From Constantimarinum furrinae (GTDB taxonomy: Bacteria; Bacteroidota; Bacteroidia; Flavobacteriales; Flavobacteriaceae), in NCBI RefSeq assembly GCF_014295415.1, contig NZ_CP052909.1, positions 124,001 through 188,000 of the forward strand: a DNA stretch of 64,000 nt, read 5' to 3'. Both the position numbers and the translations under genes were made by a program. This document shows positions 9,358 to 17,981 of the stretch, piece by piece. Position 1 is the first letter of the stretch. Each line of letters starts with the position of its first letter. A model generated the notes under the pieces. That model did not search any database and was not told the DNA's origin. It saw nothing but the letters and a program-made list of their open reading frames with translations.

Positions 9358-10350
9358 TTACAAATTATAAATTCCGGCCTTGTATTGCTTTAAATTTTCT
9401 GCATCGGAAAACCAGGTAACTGTTTCGGCCAGAGCCGCTTCGAAAGAATACTCCGGTTTCCAACTGCAATGCTGCATTAGTTTTGCGTTGTCCCCGAACA
9501 ACCGGAACACTTCACTGTTCTCCGGTCGTAAACGATCTGTATCGGTCACGATCCTAGCATTGGGATTGATCTGTTCTTTTAGAATTTCGGCTACATGTCC
9601 TATGCTAATCTCGCTGTTGGTAGCAATATTGACCTCCTCTCCCACTAAGGTCTCTGTATTTGCGATGGCTTCGAATGCCTTTACGGTATCTTTTACATAC
9701 AACAGGTCACGGGTGGGGGTGAGATCTCCCAGTTTAATCTCTTTAAAACCGTTGAGCAACTGAGTAATGATAGTGGGTATAAATGCTCTTGCCGATTGCC
9801 GTGGACCAAATGTGTTGAAAGGTCTAACAATGGTTACCGGCAGCTGAAAGCTTCGGTAGAATGAATCGGCTATGGCATCGGCACCGATCTTGGAAGCCGA
9901 ATAGGGCGATTGTGCCTGTTTGGGGTGTTGTTCGTTAATTGGAACCGACAGTGCCGTTCCGTAGACTTCGGAAGTGGAGGTCACCAGCACTCGTTCAACC
10001 TTATGATCCCTGGCTGCCTGTAAAATATTGAGGGTTCCCTTTACATTGGTATCTATATACGAATCGGGAGAATGATAACTAAAGGGAATAGCGATAAGCG
10101 CTGCAAGATGATAGACAACTTCAATTCCTTCCATGGCCACACGTACGCCATTTGGGTCTCGAACGTCTCCGGTAAAGATCTCGATCTTATCCAGCGTATC
10201 TTTGGGTAGTGTATCCAGCCAACCCCAGGAATTAAATGAATTATAAAAGCAAAACGCCCGAACCGCATATCCTTTGGAAACTAAATATTCGGTAAGGTGT
10301 GAGCCTATAAATCCGTCGGCGCCCGTAACCAGTACTTTTGTTTTGCTCAT
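9358..10350 (-). CDS. legB: LegB-like NDP-GlcNAc 4,6-dehydratase (extended SDR)
   Basis: 330 residues. NAD-binding GADGFIGS (10-17), catalytic TSTSEVYG (124-131) and YSASK (150-154). FCFYNSFNSWGWLD near residue 34 and LAALIAIPFSYHSP near 82 are the blocks I associate with the LegB/GDP-GlcNAc 4,6-dehydratase branch rather than UDP-glucose epimerases. It would form the 4-keto-6-deoxy sugar that is later aminated, hydrolysed and used by the NeuB-type synthase. Aminotransferase (LegC) and hydrolase (LegG) genes are not in the window and may lie beyond the left edge. Confidence 0.85.
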   Translation of the reverse strand: MSKTKVLVTGADGFIGSHLTEYLVSKGYAVRAFCFYNSFNSWGWLDTLPKDTLDKIEIFTGDVRDPNGVRVAMEGIEVVYHLAALIAIPFSYHSPDSYIDTNVKGTLNILQAARDHKVERVLVTSTSEVYGTALSVPINEQHPKQAQSPYSASKIGADAIADSFYRSFQLPVTIVRPFNTFGPRQSARAFIPTIITQLLNGFKEIKLGDLTPTRDLLYVKDTVKAFEAIANTETLVGEEVNIATNSEISIGHVAEILKEQINPNARIVTDTDRLRPENSEVFRLFGDNAKLMQHCSWKPEYSFEAALAETVTWFSDAENLKQYKAGIYNL

Positions 10351-10391
10351 TTGATAGGAATTACTAACAAAATTAGGATTTTAATTGAGGA

Positions 10392-11576
10392 TTAATATAA
10401 ATCGAGGTATTTATCTGTGGTATTTTGTTTACTGAATTGCTCTGTTACAAATTTTCGCCCTTCGGCTCCCATCTTCAGCAAAAGGGATCTGTCGTTATAT
10501 AATACTTCAATTTTTTGAGCCATGGCATCCAGATCACCATCGGGAACCACATATCCGGTTACACCATCCCGAAGGGTCTCCGGGAATCCACCCGAATTGA
10601 ATCCAACCACAACCAACTCCATGGCCTGTGCTTCGAGGGATACCAACCCGAAAGCTTCCCTCCTGCCATCCTTATCGGCTGTGGAGGTCATTAAAAACAC
10701 ATCTTGATCTTCGAGTAGTTTTGCGATCTCCAACTGACTCTTCTTCCCGGCAAATACAATATGTTCCGAAATGTTTAGCTCGGTTGCCAATGCTTTAAGA
10801 CGAGCTACCTCCGGGCCCTCACCCACAAGAGTGTATTGCACGGACAGTCCTTTTGAAATTAATTTTTCCACCAAGCGGAGTCCGAGGTGTTGTCCTTTAA
10901 GCGGAATACATCGTCCAATTGTGATAAGTTTTAATACTTCGGAAGGTTTTTTCGAACTTTTTCTACTGAAAAAACCGCTGTCGATACCTATGGGAACTAC
11001 TTCAATAAGATCATCACGTATCCCTTTTTTAAGCAGTATTTGTTTCAGATAGTTAGAATTTACAGTTACCCGAGAGATCGCTTCATTGTAAAATTTAATG
11101 AGTTGGGGTGCGGTTTCTTTGGATGCCAGAAAATGTGCTCCGTAGCCGTGAAAGGTCACTACGATCTTCGATTTCAGGAACCCAATTCGCTTCAGATAGT
11201 GCAGTGGTGGCAATGAGGAACCGAAATGAACATGAAACACGGTGTTTTTCCTATACTTTCGGTAAAAACCAAGTATATGCAGGTACGAAAGGTCGAACTT
11301 CCGTTTCAGTATACAGAATTTCAGAAAATAAAAAAGGTAAAAGGGGTCCAGCAAGGACCATCGGTTCAACAGCGTATCATTAAGGGTATTAGTGCGTTTT
11401 AGTAATTTGTATTTTTTGGTAAGTTCAGGTTGAGAGCTAAAGGAAAGCGGATGCCGTATATCGGTTACGATCTCAACCTCGTATCCGGCGTCTATGGCTG
11501 CCACCATATTGGACACCACAAAAGTTTCGGATGGGGTTGGAAATTCCTTGAGTTTATAAATTATGGTCTTTTGCAC
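10392..11576 (-). CDS. GT4-family glycosyltransferase
   Basis: 394 residues. The start is GTG at 11576; no ATG fits the conserved N-terminus IYKLKEFPTPSETFV, a block common in GT4 enzymes. VHFGSSLPPLHY and TFHGYGAHF form the acceptor domain. LITIGRCIPLKGQ, VGEGPEVARL and EAFGLVSLEAQAMEL (E-x7-E) form the donor domain. Soluble. It lies between legB (41 nt) and the NeuD-like gene (41 nt). Confidence 0.92.
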   Translation of the reverse strand: MQKTIIYKLKEFPTPSETFVVSNMVAAIDAGYEVEIVTDIRHPLSFSSQPELTKKYKLLKRTNTLNDTLLNRWSLLDPFYLFYFLKFCILKRKFDLSYLHILGFYRKYRKNTVFHVHFGSSLPPLHYLKRIGFLKSKIVVTFHGYGAHFLASKETAPQLIKFYNEAISRVTVNSNYLKQILLKKGIRDDLIEVVPIGIDSGFFSRKSSKKPSEVLKLITIGRCIPLKGQHLGLRLVEKLISKGLSVQYTLVGEGPEVARLKALATELNISEHIVFAGKKSQLEIAKLLEDQDVFLMTSTADKDGRREAFGLVSLEAQAMELVVVGFNSGGFPETLRDGVTGYVVPDGDLDAMAQKIEVLYNDRSLLLKMGAEGRKFVTEQFSKQNTTDKYLDLY

Positions 11577-11617
11577 CAGTACTGGATTAATATAGGAGTA
11601 AAAATAACATTTCCACC

Positions 11618-12286
11618 TTATAAATAACGTTCTCCCGGCTCACGTTTTCTAATCACCTTTGCGGGAACACCAAAAGCCACACATTGATCCCCCAGATTTT
11701 CGAGTACCAGTGCTCCCGAGCCCACCACGGTATGATCGCCTATTGTTTTTCCGTGAAGTATGTTTGCCCCTATCCCAATGGCGGTGCAGTATCCAATGGA
11801 CACATTGCCGCCGGTGGTGACTCCCGGACTAAGACTCGAAAAATCCCCCATCACCGAATCGTGATCCAGCGAAGCTTTGGTTGCTAAAAAACAGTGCTCG
11901 CCAATGATAGCATCGTTATTTACGATCACTCCGGCCATAAGCACCGATCCGTCGCCAACACTCACATTCTTCCCGAGGATCACCGAGGGGTGTACAGCAG
12001 AAACAAAATCGAAGCCCGGTGCGATCTTAAGGATGGTGTTGGCTACTTTATTTCGGATAAAATTATCTCCTATCGCGATGATCCCAAGAGCAATACCTTG
12101 ATCGTGCAGGATTTCGGGAAGGTCGCTATCTGTCCCCAGAATAGGAAGCCCGGTAAAAGATTCTCCCTTTAGAAGTGCCGTATCCACAATACCGATCACT
12201 TCATATTTCCCTTGTTGCTCGATGATATCAAGCGTATAACGGGTATGATCGGAGGCGCCAAAAACAAGTATTTTTTCTTTGGACAT
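11618..12286 (-). CDS. NeuD/PglD-family sugar acyltransferase
   Basis: 222 residues. The N-terminal domain starts KILVFGASDHTR (canonical GAGGHAR) and binds substrate. A left-handed beta-helix of hexapeptide repeats follows from about residue 95 to 210 (IGEHCFLATKASLDH, VGSGALVLENL). His142 in SLDHDSVMGDF aligns with the general-base histidine of PglD. Such enzymes acetylate an amino sugar or a nonulosonic acid using acetyl-CoA, fitting the NeuB/LegB/PtmE-like set in this operon. Sugar N-acetylation versus O-acetylation of the final product cannot be told apart here. Confidence 0.88.
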   Translation of the reverse strand: MSKEKILVFGASDHTRYTLDIIEQQGKYEVIGIVDTALLKGESFTGLPILGTDSDLPEILHDQGIALGIIAIGDNFIRNKVANTILKIAPGFDFVSAVHPSVILGKNVSVGDGSVLMAGVIVNNDAIIGEHCFLATKASLDHDSVMGDFSSLSPGVTTGGNVSIGYCTAIGIGANILHGKTIGDHTVVGSGALVLENLGDQCVAFGVPAKVIRKREPGERYL

Positions 12287-12295
12287 AATAGCATT

Positions 12296-13330
12296 TTATT
12301 TAATAGCCACATTTTGTTTACTTTCCGGCAGCCACCTGCTAATCGATCTTCTGTTGGCTTCGTATTCGTCGTAATCAAAGGCAAGGCGTTTCAATTTTCT
12401 AAAGTATTCCTTGGCTGCTTCCTTTTGTTCAAATGAACCGAAAAGTATCTTAAAAATACTTTTTATAAAGGGGAGTCCCATATTTCGAATAAATTGAGCT
12501 CTAAACGTATGTCTTGTAACTCTTCTGTGTTCTAACTGGTCCAAATAAGAGCTTACAACAAAGTTTGATTCTGACATGGCTTCGCGAATTCTGCTAACAT
12601 AATTTAAATTCATTCGACCCGTGGGCATAAAATGAATAAATTTTAATCGTTCATCATACCAAATCCTGTATCCCAAGAGCCTTAGTGCATAACAATATTC
12701 AGTATCTCCTCCTGAGCTCAACTTATCGCCCTTTCTACAAGTGAGTAATGGAGTAAAGCCTAAAGCATTTAGTTCTTGCCAGTGTTTTTTTCTTATTACC
12801 ATTCCGGCACCATAAAGGCAGCCCTTTTTCTCAGTAATATCTCCACTTCTTGAACCCTGTTTAGAAACTGCAAAATAGCGCCCGTATTTTTGAAACCAAT
12901 CCGGTCTTTCATTTTCGAAAGCAGCCTCACACCATCCACCCAGTGCTCCTATTTTCGCATTCGACATCATGATATCGTAAGCGATCTGTACGTAGTCTTT
13001 TATCAACCAATTATCATCATCACAAATAAGTAGCAAATCATATCGTGCCATGGCATAACCCATTTCCTGAGCATACGACTTTCCGGGTACAGGCTGAAAA
13101 GCTGTTCTAAACGAAATAGAAGCTACCCCGTGCTGCTCCCACCATTTTTCGGCATATTCTTTGGTCCCGTCTGTTGATGCATTATCGACTAAGACGATCT
13201 CGAGTGGACAGGAAAATTCCTGCTTTGTAAGGTGGTTTAAGGTTTTATCGAGCCTCGTCTTCCCGTTATAGGTGCAAATTATAATCGAAATACCCGGGCC
13301 AACCGAACTATATGTATTTTGATCATCCAT
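12296..13330 (-). CDS. GT2-family glycosyltransferase
   Basis: 344 residues. GISIIICTYNGKTRLDKTL, EIVLVDNASTDGT and CDDDN as the metal-binding acidic cluster near residue 110. A conserved block with GGWCEA and GAGMVIRKKHW, then GGDTEYCYAL, is typical of GT2 enzymes with a C-terminal acceptor loop. Its ATG overlaps the upstream GT8-like gene by 8 nt, so translation is probably coupled. Base composition becomes visibly more AT-rich from here toward 20 kb. Confidence 0.9.
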   Translation of the reverse strand: MDDQNTYSSVGPGISIIICTYNGKTRLDKTLNHLTKQEFSCPLEIVLVDNASTDGTKEYAEKWWEQHGVASISFRTAFQPVPGKSYAQEMGYAMARYDLLLICDDDNWLIKDYVQIAYDIMMSNAKIGALGGWCEAAFENERPDWFQKYGRYFAVSKQGSRSGDITEKKGCLYGAGMVIRKKHWQELNALGFTPLLTCRKGDKLSSGGDTEYCYALRLLGYRIWYDERLKFIHFMPTGRMNLNYVSRIREAMSESNFVVSSYLDQLEHRRVTRHTFRAQFIRNMGLPFIKSIFKILFGSFEQKEAAKEYFRKLKRLAFDYDEYEANRRSISRWLPESKQNVAIK

Positions 13331-14327
13331 AAATAAGAACCTTTAATGCTCTTTTAATATAGCGCAAAGACCTGTACGGCCTACTACTTTGCATTTTCTT
13401 TTTAAAGCTCTTTGGCTTTGGCGATTCCGGTTTCTTCCCAAAGTGATACAGTAACTGCTTTAGTGTGTTATAGCCGTTCTTTAAAAGGTCTTCTTTGTAC
13501 TCATTAAAAACCGGTGCTATATCGGGTCTGTTATTGAGATCGAAGTTTTCATTATAGGAAGCGATGACCGGCAACTGCTCTATTTTAAAGTGACTGAAAT
13601 GAAAAAATCGTAACGGAACTTCTGTTGTATTAACAGTATAACTATTGGCGTGGGATAACAAGTGGCGTTCGTGTAAATTCCAGTTTGCCATATTGTATCC
13701 AAGGTGTCTTTCAATATGTACTCTATCTATAAATGCCGGTGCGAACCCCAACCAAATCTGATCGAAAAAATAGCCCTTTTTTAGATCGTGGAAACCATAT
13801 TTCTGAACGCGTTTATCCCACCATTTTACAAATAGTTGTGTTGCCTCACTTTTTTTCAAAGCTAAGAAACCGAGATTATAAATTCCGGTTCGCATAATAT
13901 CTTTATCTAACGGGTGTCCTACTTCCCCGGTCGGACTACAAATGTGAGGTGTTAACACAACTTCGGAGTTTTCAAGACTAGAAATCACTTCGTCAAAGTG
14001 CGAATAAACTTTAATGTCCGGATCGATATACAAAACAGCTTCAAATCCAATTTTAAAAAAATACTGAAACAACTGAGGCTTGACCACAGTACATAATTCT
14101 GCGATACTATACGTGTCCTTTAAAGTATCCACCATATCGGGAAATAGCTCGTGAACCCATATTATGGTATCGGCCCCTAACATATCGTATTGTATTGTGG
14201 AATCGGGTTTATCAAGTATGGCAATCACAAATTCGACCTCCGGGTGAAATCTTTTGAACGAAATCGCCAGCGTTTTAGCATGAGCCAGGTAATTATTCGC
14301 ACATATTGTAAAAGCTGTGATTTTCAT
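13323..14327 (-). CDS. GT8-like glycosyltransferase
   Basis: 334 residues. MKITAFTICANNYLAHAKTL, then KPQLFQYFF and LYIDPDIKVY with a DxD (D102-P-D104), then a C-terminal Y-NMANWNLHERH region. The order resembles GT8/GT24-type retaining GT-A transferases seen in lipopolysaccharide loci. No membrane segment. The C-terminal tail is strongly basic (KPKSFKKKMQSSRPYRSLR), a likely peripheral membrane contact. Donor unknown. A 98-nt AT-rich gap with no recognisable promoter precedes the start. Confidence 0.8.
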   Translation of the reverse strand: MKITAFTICANNYLAHAKTLAISFKRFHPEVEFVIAILDKPDSTIQYDMLGADTIIWVHELFPDMVDTLKDTYSIAELCTVVKPQLFQYFFKIGFEAVLYIDPDIKVYSHFDEVISSLENSEVVLTPHICSPTGEVGHPLDKDIMRTGIYNLGFLALKKSEATQLFVKWWDKRVQKYGFHDLKKGYFFDQIWLGFAPAFIDRVHIERHLGYNMANWNLHERHLLSHANSYTVNTTEVPLRFFHFSHFKIEQLPVIASYNENFDLNNRPDIAPVFNEYKEDLLKNGYNTLKQLLYHFGKKPESPKPKSFKKKMQSSRPYRSLRYIKRALKVLIYG

Positions 14328-14425
14328 TTAATTAATATTATAAAGTTTAGCTCTAGACTTAAAAAAACTAAAGCATTAAAATTATAGACATTCCGATTTG
14401 ACTAAAATATATAGAATGGAAAAAT

Positions 14426-15106
14426 CTAAATTAATCGCTTCAATAGTTGTATTCCTTTTCTATTATCTTCAAATGTATAGTTAAAGTTTTCTATATCAAC
14501 TTTATATTTTCTATCCACTCGCCTTTTATCAGAATTTTTATAAAAAAGTGAATAATCCGATTTACGTGTGCCCTTATTTTCATATTTGTTAAAATCTTGA
14601 GCAATATCCAACTTTTTCATAATGGTGGAAATATCTTGGGAAAAATTTTCAAATCGCCCAACATAATCCAAAGCGTATTTCCCATCTAAATCAAAAAATT
14701 CAGACTGAGGCATTAAATGATCTCCTAAATAACTATGGTTGGAATTATCCGTGAGTATAGATTTAAATTCCTTTTCCTTTTCAATATAATTTTTAAAACT
14801 TCCTTTAACTCCTGCAAATTTTTGCATCCATATATAGTCAGAATAAGATTTATCCCATGGGTTTCTTACAAAAGTAAATTTGAAATACGTATTCCAAACC
14901 TCTTGCGAAATTAAACCCGTCTCTAATAATGTTTTTGATGTAGCATGTTGCATATGAATCCTTCTTTCAGGACACCAACCAAATAATCTATCATAATCCG
15001 GCTTTCCTGTTTTAAAAGTTATGTTTGGGTAGAAGAACGATAAAATACTGGTTCCTGCAGTTTTAGGAATATGAATAAAGATACATTTGTGTTCATGTGA
15101 AATCAT
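14426..15106 (-). CDS. Sulfotransferase, family 2 type
   Basis: 226 residues. Opens with CIFIHIPKTAGTSI (8-21), the 5'-phosphosulfate-binding loop of carbohydrate sulfotransferases, and carries FVRNPWDKSYSDY (79-91), the 3'-phosphate-binding R...S element. These transfer sulfate from PAPS to a sugar hydroxyl. It sits 18 nt downstream of the GT-MT-MT fusion. No signal peptide, so sulfation would occur in the cytoplasm before export by Wzm/Wzt. Very AT-rich, with codon choice unlike the genes at 1-12 kb. Confidence 0.88.
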   Translation of the reverse strand: MISHEHKCIFIHIPKTAGTSILSFFYPNITFKTGKPDYDRLFGWCPERRIHMQHATSKTLLETGLISQEVWNTYFKFTFVRNPWDKSYSDYIWMQKFAGVKGSFKNYIEKEKEFKSILTDNSNHSYLGDHLMPQSEFFDLDGKYALDYVGRFENFSQDISTIMKKLDIAQDFNKYENKGTRKSDYSLFYKNSDKRRVDRKYKVDIENFNYTFEDNRKGIQLLKRLI

Positions 15107-15124
15107 AACATATGACTTAGATTT

Positions 15125-17269
15125 CTAGCTTTTCAAATATTTTGTAAAGAAAGATTGGCTTTTTAGGACTGATTTCACGAAATATACGTCAGTTCTCGAA
15201 CCCATAATGTTTCTTTTTATTTGTTCTTCCAGAACATGAAATCCGTATTTTTCCAATTCGGATTTAAATGATTTAATATTTCCATGTATTTCCGTTGATT
15301 CAACTTCTTGATCTTCTGAAAAATTCCAAAGATTGTCTGTATTAGGAATTAGATCAATTGTTAATAGTAGAATACCATCTTTTTTCAATAACCGCGCAGC
15401 CTTTTTCAATATCTTGTTACGCGTGACAGCTGACACATGCTCTATGACGGAAATAGAATAAATATAATCGTACTTCCTTAGACTAGTAAATTGTGAAAAG
15501 TCAACATTTTGTGATTTAATATCTCCAAATATTGAATAATCTAAAAATCCCCACTCGTTCCAACCTTTCTTTTCACTTTGACGGCGGATTAAAGAATGAG
15601 AATCAATTGTCGTCACCTTATGGCCCTGATGGTATAAACAAATTGGTAGAGGACAAACTCCTGCACCTAAATCAATAATTGAAGATCTTTCGACATTCTC
15701 AAGTTCAGAAAATAACCAACTATATTCGAAAACTCGAGTATAATGGCTCGTAAAGAATCCTAGTTCAGTCCTTGACACATCCACCAGATATTGTAAAATA
15801 TCAGGACGATCAACTTCCTGAAAAGCTATATTTAAATTTTCTGATGGTATATCTCTTTGATGATCAGAATTATGAACAGACGCAACTACTACAGTAACAT
15901 CTCGATACTCTCCAACGATGGCAATCTCATTATACTTTTCGTATTTCTTAATTTCTTCCAAAATTCCACCATAGAAATATGTAATCTCTGATTCATATTC
16001 GGGTTTTTTATTATATGCCCCTACTATAATTCTTCTATTTCCTTTTTTAACAATTGATTTCACAATCTCCTGAAAGTCCGATTTTTTACTCTGATGAATT
16101 AAAACATCAAAACAAAAAATGATATCACTTTCGCTAATTTCATCACTTGTTATACTTTTATTCTCAAAATTCCAATCTGGTCTTTTTTCTTTACCGAGTT
16201 TCAGTGCTTCATTTGAGACATCCAAACCTGTGTAATTTTGAAATGAAAAATCCCTAGTTAGCTCGATATCACCACAACCCACATCTGTAATAGTGCTTTC
16301 CTTTGCAAAATAGGTTGCATATTTAATTATCCTTTTCTTAAAGTCTAAAATTTCTCCTCTTGAACCTACGCCACTACCTAATTCGGGATACAGAGAATAC
16401 CTTAGATTCCAAAATAGACTATTGTCCAAGGTACTTGCATTCCGCTCAGAAATCAGTTCGTTAACAACTTTTATTTGTTCATCAACCTTCGGCAAACCAG
16501 TTTTTTTAATATGCATATGATGATCAATTCGATCATGATAATGTAAGATTTTAGGAGTAATATCACTCAATAAATTGGGGTTTACATGGCAAGGAAAATT
16601 CCATTTTATATCCAAGTGAACTACATCTTTGTTTAATGCATTCATAGCTAATGCAAATCCAACTTGATCGGCGTGTTTACTGTACTTATCTGTGAATAAC
16701 TTGGCACTATCTATACACCATTTAGCATACTCTTTCCATTTAGGTCCTAGTTCTGATAAGAATCGTTTAGAGATAATATATAAACCCCCATTACAATTAT
16801 TCCATTCGGACAGATTATTTCCATTGATTTCGAAGTTAGTTTTGGATTCGCGAAAATTCGTAATTTCAGCAGCCTCAAAAATTCGCTTTAAGATTGCCAA
16901 TGGAGGATTTGGAAAATCTACGATTTTCGCATATACATCATCATTGAGAGTGAGATTATCTAAAGACACTATGGCTAGATCACAATCCATAAAAAAAACA
17001 TAGTCAAAATCATCAAGAGCATTGAATGTATCTATTTGCACTAACTTATTGCAATAAGCATTTCTAAGATCAAATGGCGTAAACTTAATGACATTTACCT
17101 GAGCCTGTTCACAAAAATTTAGAAACGATTTATCTGTATTTTTAGGAACATGTACAAAAATATCATTCGGATGAATCTTTAACTTTTTTGTTAAACTATT
17201 AATTAAAATATAAGCCTGAGCTTGGAAAAGAGGCTTGTTATCAACAACACAAGAAAATTTAAATTTCAT
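15125..17269 (-). CDS. Three-domain glycosyltransferase-methyltransferase-methyltransferase
   Basis: 714 residues, one uninterrupted frame. Domain 1 (about 1-270) is a GT8/GT-A-like transferase with FFMDCDLA (D95-C-D97), NNCNGGLYIISKRF and a H-x-D-x-K-W-N-F-P-C region. Domain 2 (about 315-465) is a class I SAM methyltransferase with DVGCGD (329-334), YTGLDVS (346-352) and FCFDVLIHQ. Domain 3 (about 495-700) is a second methyltransferase with IDLGAGVCP (532-540), YSISVIEHV (604-612) and LLKKDGILLLTID. The combination suggests addition and methylation of a sugar by one protein, possibly capping the chain; that role is inferred. Flanked by two sulfotransferases. Confidence 0.85.
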   Translation of the reverse strand: MKFKFSCVVDNKPLFQAQAYILINSLTKKLKIHPNDIFVHVPKNTDKSFLNFCEQAQVNVIKFTPFDLRNAYCNKLVQIDTFNALDDFDYVFFMDCDLAIVSLDNLTLNDDVYAKIVDFPNPPLAILKRIFEAAEITNFRESKTNFEINGNNLSEWNNCNGGLYIISKRFLSELGPKWKEYAKWCIDSAKLFTDKYSKHADQVGFALAMNALNKDVVHLDIKWNFPCHVNPNLLSDITPKILHYHDRIDHHMHIKKTGLPKVDEQIKVVNELISERNASTLDNSLFWNLRYSLYPELGSGVGSRGEILDFKKRIIKYATYFAKESTITDVGCGDIELTRDFSFQNYTGLDVSNEALKLGKEKRPDWNFENKSITSDEISESDIIFCFDVLIHQSKKSDFQEIVKSIVKKGNRRIIVGAYNKKPEYESEITYFYGGILEEIKKYEKYNEIAIVGEYRDVTVVVASVHNSDHQRDIPSENLNIAFQEVDRPDILQYLVDVSRTELGFFTSHYTRVFEYSWLFSELENVERSSIIDLGAGVCPLPICLYHQGHKVTTIDSHSLIRRQSEKKGWNEWGFLDYSIFGDIKSQNVDFSQFTSLRKYDYIYSISVIEHVSAVTRNKILKKAARLLKKDGILLLTIDLIPNTDNLWNFSEDQEVESTEIHGNIKSFKSELEKYGFHVLEEQIKRNIMGSRTDVYFVKSVLKSQSFFTKYLKS

Positions 17270-17274
17270 AATTG

Positions 17275-17979
17275 TTATTTTTCTGAATAAAGAAATTTTT
17301 TAGAAGGTAGCTGACTATAAAAAAAATCCAAATCTTCCTGACTAAACAATCTTTTCCAATCATTTATACTTGCCTTATTGGGTGATAGTCCAACTTTTCT
17401 GTTAATCGGATCAATATGGGAGGTTCCAAAAAGCTTCGCTTTGTAATATTTTAACGGATAAAACTTTTTGCAAATTTTTAAAAATACCTTTTGAGGGTCA
17501 TTTTTTAATTCTTCATAACTTATAATTAGCAAATAATCATTTTTAATTGTTGTCCATGAACTAACATGATTATACCAATGCTGTACTATATTAATGCTGG
17601 TTTCACTTTTTTGTCCCATCCCTCCGTACCAATCAATTTCTTTACGTAAAAATTCAGAGAAACTAATTCCTCTCCAATCCTTATGATAAAATTGAGAATT
17701 CCATATGGATGCAATAACCGCTCGTCCATCTCTGTATATATATATTGATTTTTGTCCAATTTTTGACCGATCGGGAAATAAATGACCTCCAAATAATTTA
17801 TGATATGGCTCTCCTTCTTCTAATAAGATTTTATTTGACCAATGTCCGAAATATATAGCACCTTCGGAAGAGAGATTCTCATTTTTATAAAAATTACTAG
17901 CTAAAAACGATTCGAGAAAATGAGTACCACTTCGTGGATGCGAAAATATTCTAATATAATTATTGCTTATTTGAGGCAT
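17275..17979 (-). CDS. Sulfotransferase, family 1 type
   Basis: 234 residues. IFSHPRSGTHFLESFL (11-26) is the PAPS 5'-phosphosulfate loop. IYIYRDGRAVIASIWNS (79-95) is the 3'-phosphate-binding segment, and the C-terminal NKASINDWKRLFS resembles the family's K-W cap. Cytoplasmic, no signal peptide. It lies 2 nt downstream of wzt and 5 nt upstream of the fusion gene. It differs in motif style from the sulfotransferase at 14426-15106, so the two are not recent duplicates and may act at different positions. Confidence 0.88.
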   Translation of the reverse strand: MPQISNNYIRIFSHPRSGTHFLESFLASNFYKNENLSSEGAIYFGHWSNKILLEEGEPYHKLFGGHLFPDRSKIGQKSIYIYRDGRAVIASIWNSQFYHKDWRGISFSEFLRKEIDWYGGMGQKSETSINIVQHWYNHVSSWTTIKNDYLLIISYEELKNDPQKVFLKICKKFYPLKYYKAKLFGTSHIDPINRKVGLSPNKASINDWKRLFSQEDLDFFYSQLPSKKFLYSEK

Positions 17980-17981
17980 TC

